A stretch of 45,122 nt of DNA from assembly GCA_003151275.1 (NCBI GenBank), contig PLXC01000112.1, positions 1 to 45,122 of the forward strand. The letters are read 5' to 3'. Each line of letters starts with the position of its first letter. Within the stretch, counting starts at the first letter, position 1. Made by a program: the position numbers and the translations under genes. The notes beneath the pieces are model-generated. The model saw nothing but the letters and a program-made list of their open reading frames with translations, was not told the origin of the DNA and searched no databases. The DNA is from Candidatus Melainabacteria bacterium. GTDB lineage: Bacteria > Cyanobacteriota > Vampirovibrionia > Obscuribacterales > Obscuribacteraceae. Below, one piece after another: positions 8,680-15,392 of the stretch.

Positions 8680-10488
8680 CTATGTCTCCCGATCTGGAAT
8701 TTTCACCCAGAAGGTGCTGCCGACGCCCAATTCGCTGTCCACACCAATTGAGCCACCATGTTGCTCAACGATATTCTTGCAAATTGCCAGACCCAAACCT
8801 GTGCCGGTATGCTTTATATTCGCTCCCTTGGCTTGTTTGAAGCGTTCGAAAATCGTCGATTGCAGCTCAGGCGGAATGCCACAGCCTGAATCAGATATTT
8901 CAAAGACTGTGTAATTGCTGCCCCGTTCGGCTCTCATCTTAACTTCGGATTCTGGATCAGAAAACTTAATGGCATTCGAAAGCAGATTGATCAGTACTTG
9001 CACAATACGATTTCGGTCGACCGACAAAGCCAGATCGCAAGCATCATGTTTCACAGTCACAGCATTTTGTTGTGCAAAGCCATAGACCGACTGCTCTGCA
9101 TGCTCCATTAGGCTTTCTGCACTGCAGCTTTTTAGTTCCAGGGCAATTTCACCTGACTCAAGTTTTTCCAAATCCAGCAGCTCGTTGATTAGACCGATCA
9201 GACGACCGATATCTTTTTCTGCCGCGTCTAACCGCTTATGTCCTGTTTCATTGACTGCGCCGTAGGCCTCAACGGACATAAGAGTTAGGAGGTTAAGAAC
9301 AGAGTTAAGTGGAGTGCGCAAATCATGGCTGACCATCGCCACAAATTCTTTTTTCATGCGTTCAATTTGCTTTTCAGCTGAGATGTCGTGCACGACGCAG
9401 AAGTAAGATTGCTGTTTCGGTGACCAGTTTGCCGTCCAATGCATGTCGGCTTCTTCTCCGTTTTTCAGCTTGATGCGGGTCTCGAAGTTTTTGTTTTCGC
9501 TTCTACCTTTGGTGCTCAAGTTGCCGATCATTTTGTCGGCATCTTCTGCGCTTGTGATTTCGCGCACGTTCATGCCAAGCAGATCTTCTCGGGAGTATCC
9601 CCACAGCTGCAGGCAAGCAGGATTTAAAGCGACAAATCGGTTGTTGGCGTCAAGCGAGCAAATCACGTCCGAAACGTTGTCAGTTAGCGCTCTTTCCACT
9701 TCAGCGGCTTCGTTCAAGGCTTCAGCCATTTGATGCAAAGCGATATCGAGATCCGCGATTTCGTCGCCGCCTGGCACCGCATCTGGTAGCGCTTCGCCAA
9801 TTGCGATTTTTCGACTATTTTCATGAAGAATGTCCAGCCGTCTGACGATGTGATGGCTAAAATAGCGCCATCCTAGGAGGGCAAGCAAAATGTTGCCCAC
9901 TATTCCCGCATAAATTATGCCCTTGAACAGATCAGCGTTTTGACGTGCTCGCTCGGATCCGCTTTGCGCCAGTTCCATTTCTGGCCCGATCAGTACACCG
10001 ATCTGCTCTTTTATTTCTCTGACCAATTTGACAATTTGCTTGCGCCGTTTATGCAGTTGAGAAAAGGAGCCGAGGTCTCTTCCAAATTGGCCCAGCAAAT
10101 GGTGAACGTCCTCAATTACTTTGATGCCATGTTCGACCATGCCGCCCAGCGCTGTAATCTCAGCAACTTCCTTCGGCGTTGAGCCGAGCGAAATGAGATG
10201 TCGATATTCGGCCCGGATTGCTTCTTGTTTACTCTCGAAGTCTTTTTGGTCGGAGCCCTCAGAAGAACCGAGACCGGCTGGCACCAACTCACTTATAGAG
10301 TTGTAAAACACCGCAAGGAGCGCATCTGCTTCGCTGATTAGTTGTCTGGCATGTTCCGCCTCGTTTCGTTCTCGTTCGGTTTCGTTGAGCAGGAACACCA
10401 AAGAGGCGAAGAATATGAGTTCAATCAACAGCGGAATGGCAACAAGGATCAGCCCTTTTTGCGTAAGATTGAACTTGCCGCCGGTCAA
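8680..10488 (-). CDS. Membrane sensor histidine kinase (HAMP-PAS-HisKA-HATPase), partner of the divergent regulator
   Basis: The frame is open to an ATG at 10644, but that would overlap the divergent response regulator by about 65 bases. The next usable start is TTG at 10488, preceded by GGAG at 8-base spacing, giving a 602-aa protein. From that start, TM1 is at about 12-36 and a helical extracytoplasmic domain of about 150 residues (CHASE3/four-helix-like) follows. TM2 is at about 190-208, then HAMP and PAS at about 268-370. HisKA has His388 in MVSHDLRTPLNSV. The ATPase has NLLSNAIKFS, DSGCGIPP and GTGLGLAIC. All catalytic motifs are present. The head-to-head position with the OmpR-type regulator at 10580 makes them a likely two-component pair. 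The signal is unknown. Confidence 0.92.
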   Translation of the reverse strand: MTGGKFNLTQKGLILVAIPLLIELIFFASLVFLLNETERERNEAEHARQLISEADALLAVFYNSISELVPAGLGSSEGSDQKDFESKQEAIRAEYRHLISLGSTPKEVAEITALGGMVEHGIKVIEDVHHLLGQFGRDLGSFSQLHKRRKQIVKLVREIKEQIGVLIGPEMELAQSGSERARQNADLFKGIIYAGIVGNILLALLGWRYFSHHIVRRLDILHENSRKIAIGEALPDAVPGGDEIADLDIALHQMAEALNEAAEVERALTDNVSDVICSLDANNRFVALNPACLQLWGYSREDLLGMNVREITSAEDADKMIGNLSTKGRSENKNFETRIKLKNGEEADMHWTANWSPKQQSYFCVVHDISAEKQIERMKKEFVAMVSHDLRTPLNSVLNLLTLMSVEAYGAVNETGHKRLDAAEKDIGRLIGLINELLDLEKLESGEIALELKSCSAESLMEHAEQSVYGFAQQNAVTVKHDACDLALSVDRNRIVQVLINLLSNAIKFSDPESEVKMRAERGSNYTVFEISDSGCGIPPELQSTIFERFKQAKGANIKHTGTGLGLAICKNIVEQHGGSIGVDSELGVGSTFWVKIPDRET

Positions 10489-10579
10489 GTTGAGGTCTCC
10501 AAATTGATACGATGATGCGATAATTTTACGCTTTCTCGGATTTTGTGGTATGAACGTTTCTGAGGCGAAGGATTGATTG

Positions 10580-11257
10580 ATGGCAAAGATATTGCTTGTG
10601 GAAGACGATCGTAATATGTCTGGTACTGTTGAGGACTGGCTCAAGACTCTGCAGTACGAAGTGGATGTTGCTTATGACGGTGCTGATGGTCTGGAGCGTT
10701 TACTTTTTTATCAATACGATGCCGTAATCCTGGACTGGAATTTGCCTAAATTGAGCGGACTGCAAGTCTGTCAAGAATATCGTTCCAAAGGTGGCAAGAC
10801 GCCCATTCTCATGTTGACCGGTAAAGATGCAATTGAAGACAAAGAAGTCGGGCTCGATTCTGGAGCCGATGACTATTTGACGAAACCATTTCATTTGCGT
10901 GAAATGACGGCTCGAATCAAAGCGCTGCTCAGACGACCTACCGTTGTTGTCGCGGATACGATCAAAATGTGCGGCATCGAGCTCGATTGCAAGGCCAGAA
11001 TAGTGAGCCGTGATGGAATAGATTTGAATCTGGCGCCGTTGGAATACAAACTTCTTGAGTTTTTAATGCGCAATCCAAATGAAGTTTTTGCCTCGGAAGC
11101 TTTATTAAATCGAGTTTGGCCCAATGATTCAGATGCTTCAAATGAAACAGTGCGTACGTGCATCAAGAAATTGAGAAAAAAAATTGATCTTGAGGGCAGT
11201 GAGTCAATAATCATTAACCTGCCTGGCGTCGGTTATCGACTTGACGCGGCAAAGTAA
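10580..11257 (+). CDS. OmpR/PhoB-family response regulator
   Basis: This 225-aa DNA-binding regulator has a receiver domain (1-115) with the acidic pair in LLVEDDRN. The phosphoacceptor Asp is in DAVILDWNLP, the conserved Thr in LMLTGKD, and the Lys in DYLTKPF. A winged-helix Trans_reg_C domain (about 128-222) ends with the typical PGVGYRL. ATG 10580 is chosen over the TTG at 10577 because GAAGGA lies 7 bases upstream. It is divergent from the sensor kinase ending at 8680, its probable partner. Confidence 0.95.
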   Translation: MAKILLVEDDRNMSGTVEDWLKTLQYEVDVAYDGADGLERLLFYQYDAVILDWNLPKLSGLQVCQEYRSKGGKTPILMLTGKDAIEDKEVGLDSGADDYLTKPFHLREMTARIKALLRRPTVVVADTIKMCGIELDCKARIVSRDGIDLNLAPLEYKLLEFLMRNPNEVFASEALLNRVWPNDSDASNETVRTCIKKLRKKIDLEGSESIIINLPGVGYRLDAAK

Positions 11258-11417
11258 GGATAAATTGCCTACGGACTAGCGGCTCGCTCGGATCCGTATA
11301 AGATCGAGCGCACTCATCCTTGAGCGCACGCATCCTGCTCGGCAGCATGCTTCGAATCACCACCTGTGGTGACAAGGAGCGGTGGACGGAGGCGAAAAGC
11401 TTGATCCATCTTCCGAG

Positions 11418-11441
11418 CCGGTCATGACTTAGTCACACCGG
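11418..11441. other. Interrupted inverted repeat between convergent genes
   Basis: Arms CCGGT/ACCGG enclose TGACT/AGTCA around a single T, with a small asymmetric bulge. It lies in the 282-base gap between the response regulator and the convergent cmk gene. There is no T-tract on either side, so a terminator role is uncertain. Another near-palindrome, TCACCACCTGTGGTGA, lies about 60 bases upstream. The gap holds no gene. Confidence 0.4.
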
Positions 11442-11539
11442 AGCTCTAATATCTGGGAATCTTCAGTGCACGCGCGAAGAATAAATTTGGGCAAAGGCTG
11501 TGCCAAGGTCACGAAGGGTGGACTTGGCATTTGCTTTTG

Positions 11540-12256
11540 TTATGCGCACAATTTAATGATGTGCGCCACCACGTCATCAACAGACATATTGTCGGAGAGA
11601 ATTAAAACTGCGTCGTCAGCCATTCTCAATGGTGCAATCTCACGGTTCGTATCTCGTTGATCTCTTTCAACAATGTCTTTGAGGAGAGTCTCATAGTCCG
11701 CGCTTTCGCCTGAAGATTTCAGCTCGATCAGCCTTCTATGGGCTCGTACTGAAGGCGACGCCGTCAGAAAGATTTTTACGTTGGCCTCGGGCAAGACGAC
11801 GGTGCCGATGTCCCGTCCGTCCAAAACCACACCACCAGACATCGCTAATTGGCGCTGTTGATTGACCAAATGCTCGCGAATGGCGCCGATTGCGGCGAGT
11901 GGACTGACAAGCTTAGTTATGTTTTGCGAGCGAATTTGCTTAGTCACTTCAACTCCGTTAACAAAGACCAGAATTTTTTCTTCTGCGTCGCCCGGTCGCA
12001 ATTCAATTTTCGATTGTGCGACTGCCTTTGCGATGGCGGCATGGTCGCTCAAATCAATATTCTCTTGAATAATCAGCCATGTTGCCGCTCGGTACATCGC
12101 CCCAGTATCGATGTAGAGGTAACCTAAGGCGTCGGCGACGCGCTTAGCCACAGTCGACTTTCCGGCTCCTGCCGGACCGTCGATGGCGATCTGGAGGGTC
12201 TTTGACACCCTTGCACCAGCTTCGCCTTTCCTGATCTGATTTTCAGAAATCACCAT
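11540..12256 (-). CDS. cmk: Cytidylate kinase
   Basis: This 238-aa enzyme phosphorylates CMP and dCMP using ATP in pyrimidine nucleotide salvage and synthesis. The P-loop is DGPAGAGKS (26-34). DTGAMYR follows and DGRDIGTVV lies mid-protein, all diagnostic of Cmk. The N-terminus extends about 18 residues beyond the usual family start. A GTG at codon 18 (VSKTLQIAIDG) is an alternative start. It is the last gene of the minus-strand run beginning at 14300, with 78 bases separating it from the gene before. Confidence 0.95.
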   Translation of the reverse strand: MVISENQIRKGEAGARVSKTLQIAIDGPAGAGKSTVAKRVADALGYLYIDTGAMYRAATWLIIQENIDLSDHAAIAKAVAQSKIELRPGDAEEKILVFVNGVEVTKQIRSQNITKLVSPLAAIGAIREHLVNQQRQLAMSGGVVLDGRDIGTVVLPEANVKIFLTASPSVRAHRRLIELKSSGESADYETLLKDIVERDQRDTNREIAPLRMADDAVLILSDNMSVDDVVAHIIKLCA

Positions 12257-12334
12257 CGCCTTACCTTTAGTGAGGGGCGCATTTAGACTTTAGCCGATTT
12301 TACTCGACCTGACTCGCCTTGGCGAGGCCAAATA

Positions 12335-13168
12335 TTAGTGTTTGGCACTTGTCGCAGGACGTTTACCGGCGGCGGCGTGGCGGGCAGAATTGATTGCGGT
12401 CGACTGGCGGTTGCCGGTTTTATGAGCGAGATAGGCGCTTAATGGTTTCCAAAAAATAATTGCCAACAGTTCCACAGCGAGGAGCAGACCGACGGCGCTC
12501 ATAATTGTCAGAGGCGAAATCCAAGAGGTCCTTTTCGGTGGTCTTATTTTAGTGTCGGATTTTTCTACGATATTAGTGCGAATTGGCATCTGCAAACGGG
12601 CTAATTCGTCCGCCGAAATAGGTTCAATAACCCGCACTGGCGCTGCCGGCTGCTCCGTTTTTTCATTCGGTGCCACCAGCGGTTGCAAAAGCTGCCAACT
12701 TGCATTTGGATTTTGAGCTTGAGCTTTGGTTTCAACTTGCTCGACCTTAGGCTCAATGGGGTCAAAGGCATTGGAACCAAACACTTTGTCTAACAATGAC
12801 TTCTCGTCATGCAGGCCGTTAGGAGATTCAGGCAAGTTCGGCAAAAGAGGAATGACTTTTTCCAGTTCGATATTTAGCGAAATAGGTATGTTCAGACTGT
12901 CTCCAGCACTTGGTCGAAGGCAGGCAAAGTTTCCTTCCAGAACGCCGAGCAGCTTTCGCACAGCGACATAACCAGTTTCGCGAGTTGTCGATACGATAGC
13001 TGCAGTGATAAATCGTCCGTCCACTATGCAAAGCTTGCCATCGCAATCTCTCTGAGGCGTGGATATGCGCAAGAAAAGATTACCCGACGGGCGCTTTTCT
13101 AGAATTTTGCGGAGTACGTCTCTTAGCTGTACTTCCTCTGTTAGGCGACCCTCGAAAACAACATCCAA
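12335..13168 (-). CDS. DUF4388-like domain protein with C-terminal membrane anchor
   Basis: This 277-aa protein starts at TTG 13168, preceded by GAGG at 8-base spacing. Residues 1-105 resemble the DUF4388/PATAN-type domain found in signalling proteins: LRDVLRKILEKRPSGNLFL, then an ILVVDGRFI-like strand (CIVDGRFITAAI). The middle is Pro/Glu-rich linker. A single TM segment lies near 222-246 (LTIMSAVGLLLAVELLAIIF), followed by a short basic tail rich in Ala, His and Lys. The topology would place the domain in the cytoplasm. It lies 32 bases after the SelW-like gene, probably in one operon. The domain assignment is by eye and moderate in confidence; function unknown. Confidence 0.7.
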   Translation of the reverse strand: MDVVFEGRLTEEVQLRDVLRKILEKRPSGNLFLRISTPQRDCDGKLCIVDGRFITAAIVSTTRETGYVAVRKLLGVLEGNFACLRPSAGDSLNIPISLNIELEKVIPLLPNLPESPNGLHDEKSLLDKVFGSNAFDPIEPKVEQVETKAQAQNPNASWQLLQPLVAPNEKTEQPAAPVRVIEPISADELARLQMPIRTNIVEKSDTKIRPPKRTSWISPLTIMSAVGLLLAVELLAIIFWKPLSAYLAHKTGNRQSTAINSARHAAAGKRPATSAKH

Positions 13169-13200
13169 TTGAACCGCCTCAAGCCCTCTGTTGTGCTTCC

Positions 13201-13563
13201 TTACCGTTGAGCCTTGGTACCTCTGTTAAGGAACCCCTTGAACCATTCTAAAAACGAAATTGGCTTTGGTGCATTCGCTCCGGCTTTTGCCTTTGATTCT
13301 TGCAAATCCATGCCTTCGGACATGTACCTGACTATTTCTAGTATTTCCCCATCTTCGGGAAATCGTCCCAATTCTTTCTTGGAAAAAATAAGAAAGCTTC
13401 CATCCTGTATTTCGAACACTCCTCCGGAAGACTGAATCAAATTCGAATCTTCAGAGAGTTGCTCCTCCAGCTCTGCAGCCAACCTGACCGCCTTGGCTTT
13501 GTAGCCTCAAGCACCGCAGTAGGTAATATTAAATCGTGGTGCAGAACCGTTTGTTTTAGACAT
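13201..13563 (-). CDS. selW: SelW/Rdx-family selenoprotein with in-frame UGA (Sec19)
   Basis: Reading from ATG 13563, preceded by GAGG at 7-base spacing, the frame runs through one TGA at 13509-13507 and ends at 13201. Read as selenocysteine, this gives 120 aa. Residues 12-22 read NITYCGAUGYK, with the CxxU redox motif at Cys16-Sec19 in the same context I recall for animal selenoprotein W. The rest fits the Rdx thioredoxin-like fold: an amphipathic helix (AVRLAAELEEQL), then GGVFEIQDGSFLIFSKKE and GRFPEDGEILEIV. The C-terminal 40 residues are a basic extension not usual for the family. Normal stops elsewhere use TGA too, so a reassigned code is unlikely. It should act as a small cytoplasmic thiol/selenol oxidoreductase (family knowledge). 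Downstream of the TGA a shorter frame could begin at TTG 13482, but that would lack the redox motif. Confidence 0.88.
13477..13498 (-). promoter_or_regulatory. Candidate bacterial SECIS hairpin
   Basis: Eight bases after the in-frame TGA, the transcript can fold a 6-bp stem AGCCAA/UUGGCU around a 10-base loop, GGCGGUCAGG. GGUC lies at bases 18-21 after the UGA. From memory, the E. coli fdhF SECIS presents GGU in its loop at almost the same distance, where SelB binds. The structure lies inside the coding sequence, as bacterial SECIS elements do. The stem is short, so this rests on position and loop sequence together. Confidence 0.65.
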
Positions 13564-13607
13564 TGTTTTACCTCGAGCCTTGTAACCGAAATGAACTATG
13601 CGGATAG

Positions 13608-14300
13608 CTATGGTTTGTTGACAAAAATACGTTTCCACCAGGGCATGTTTAAAACAAGCTGATACTGATTCTTCAGGGAGATGAGATCCTTCTGAGCCTC
13701 CAGCAGGTCCGCCTTTAAATTCGCAGTGTCAGCGGCGTTAATTTCAAGCAGGCGCATTGACGACTGTAGTTCGGCAAGAAGTCTCAAATCGTCTAGATGA
13801 GCGCGTCTCTCTTCAGACAACTCTTTGTGAGTGGCGGCCAGTTCGCGCAGCAGATGGAGCTCGATTGGTTTGCCGAAAGCTAGTTTTGTAGCTGCTTTGG
13901 TAATCAACTGACGTGATGGCCAAAATGCTTGCTCGCGACCGTTTTCCCCCGTTCTTTGGGCGTAATTGCGTTTGTGTTCGACCAGCCCATCTAGATTAAA
14001 ACCAACTGGAGGCATGATTTGCCACTCTTCGTTTTCATTGACGATTGCTTTTTTGGCTGACCAACCGTCCGGCAGCTTGTTGCCCCACTTCCCTGAAAGA
14101 CTGCGTTCCAAGGCACGCATCGATTTACCTAAAACGTAGGCAGCATCCTTCAAATCCAACATGACCGGTTCAGCGCTTCTTTCCACGGAAACAGCGCAGT
14201 TGGCTGCAGCGCTCCTTTGATACTGTTCTGATAAATCTGCATTGAAGTCATCGTAGAGCTCAAAAGGCTCTATATTTGGTTTAGTCGCGTCTTCGATCAT
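13608..14300 (-). CDS. Hypothetical protein with possible HTH and C-terminal coiled coil
   Basis: This 230-aa protein starts at ATG 14300 with AGGA at 7-base spacing. Residues about 48-75 (LDLKDAAYVLGKSMRALERS) resemble a MerR/excisionase-type helix-turn-helix, but no family is recognised. Residues about 145-220 form a heptad-like helix (LLRELAATHKELSEERRAH onward), suggesting dimerisation. It ends in PWWKRIFVNKP. There is no signal peptide or TM segment. It is the first gene of the run that includes the SelW-like gene (44 bases downstream), so it may be a regulator or scaffold for that operon (inference). Confidence 0.65.
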   Translation of the reverse strand: MIEDATKPNIEPFELYDDFNADLSEQYQRSAAANCAVSVERSAEPVMLDLKDAAYVLGKSMRALERSLSGKWGNKLPDGWSAKKAIVNENEEWQIMPPVGFNLDGLVEHKRNYAQRTGENGREQAFWPSRQLITKAATKLAFGKPIELHLLRELAATHKELSEERRAHLDDLRLLAELQSSMRLLEINAADTANLKADLLEAQKDLISLKNQYQLVLNMPWWKRIFVNKP

Positions 14301-14489
14301 GTTCGCATCCTATAAAGGCGAAGCTATTGTAGCTGTTTCCTTTGAAACGGTCTTGAATACGGCTTTATTTGTGACCGAGCAATGCGCTAGGCATCCGCAT
14401 GCATATCGGAATTATGTGATCCTCGGGACACGCATGGAAATGCGGAAAGGCAGGCTTAATGTTGCACCATGATCCATAAAGTGAAGGCA

Positions 14490-14517
14490 AAAGGCAGGCT
14501 TGTGACAGCCTGCCTTT
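14490..14517 (-). terminator. Strong intrinsic terminator after superoxide dismutase
   Basis: A perfect 11-bp inverted repeat, AAAGGCAGGCT/AGCCTGCCTTT, encloses a 6-base loop. Read on the minus strand it ends in CCTTTTGCCTT, about 65 bases after the sod stop. An extra copy of one arm plus one base, AAAGGCAGGCTT, lies at 14446-14457. Confidence 0.8.
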
Positions 14518-14582
14518 AAGTTATCCGAGGATAGCCTATGCAGCAAAGCTGCCCGACTTAATCTCGGTGATGGCACCAGGAA

Positions 14583-15197
14583 TTATTTGATCAGTCGTCC
14601 TTCAACGGCTGTCCAATCAATATTGCTGAAGAATGCTTCGATGTATTTCGAACGCTCAGATGGCTTGTAGTCGAGAAGGAATGCGTGTTCCCAAACGTCC
14701 ATAACCAGAATTGGCTTGAAGCCGGCTACATTGCCTTCCTCGTGTGAGCTAATCCAATGATTGGAAAGTGTCTTGGTGTCAGGATCCTGGAACAAAATCG
14801 CCCAACCGACACCGCGCATGGCGCCAACTTTGGTGAAGTCGGTTTTCCAAATATCAACACTTGAATAAACATCCGCCATCGCTTTGCCGATGGTGCTTGA
14901 TTCTTTCAGTTCAGAACCGCCGGCTTTCAAATTGCCGAAATAGTATTCATGCAAAACTTTGCCGTTGTATTCCCAACCGTAGCGACGTTTGATTTCAGCG
15001 TACTCAGGTTGTCCAGCTTTGCCAGCTTCTGTGAGTTCAATCACTTTTTCGTTCAGAATATTTGTATTTTTGACATATCCCGAATACAAGCCAAGATGGA
15101 CTTCCAGGGTTTTGTCAGAAATACCGGTCAAGTTTTTCAAATGCGAAAAGTCTTTCTCCGCATATGGTTTGTATGAGATTTTTTGCTGTAAGGTCAT
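14583..15197 (-). CDS. Superoxide dismutase, Fe/Mn family (divergent subgroup)
   Basis: This 204-aa cytoplasmic enzyme converts superoxide to oxygen and hydrogen peroxide. The metal ligands can be placed: His in LEVHLGLYSGYV, His in VLHEYYFGNL, and Asp and His in MDVWEHAFLLDY. The usual HHxxHH stretch and the NHxFxW motif of classic Fe- and Mn-SODs are altered. The sequence belongs to a divergent branch, and I cannot predict the metal. ATG 15197 has a strong AGGAG at 6-base spacing. It is flanked by its own terminator at 14490 and a 195-base gap upstream, so it is probably monocistronic. Confidence 0.9.
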   Translation of the reverse strand: MTLQQKISYKPYAEKDFSHLKNLTGISDKTLEVHLGLYSGYVKNTNILNEKVIELTEAGKAGQPEYAEIKRRYGWEYNGKVLHEYYFGNLKAGGSELKESSTIGKAMADVYSSVDIWKTDFTKVGAMRGVGWAILFQDPDTKTLSNHWISSHEEGNVAGFKPILVMDVWEHAFLLDYKPSERSKYIEAFFSNIDWTAVEGRLIK

Positions 15198-15392
15198 CGT
15201 GTTCTCCTATGCAGAACAGTACGTTCCGGGGCGCTTGATAGTTAGCGTTAATTCATACCATATATCTATTTTCAAGCGGTTGAATATCTAGATTAAACCC
15301 GCTTGCTTGGGCACTTGTTGTTAAATGGACTGAAACTGCAAGTCGACAGTAGCAATTCTCACTGTCTTCTGGTTTGATACTAGATATGGTGC

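Noticed and set aside
10489..10644. N-terminal extension of the second histidine kinase to ATG 10644
   Set aside because: It would overlap the 5' end of the divergent response regulator, and TTG 10488 has a ribosome binding site directly before TM1.
13201..13482. 93-codon gene beginning at TTG 13482 as a complete gene
   Set aside because: It is only the post-TGA part of the SelW-like frame; the upstream ATG has the better ribosome binding site and supplies the redox motif.
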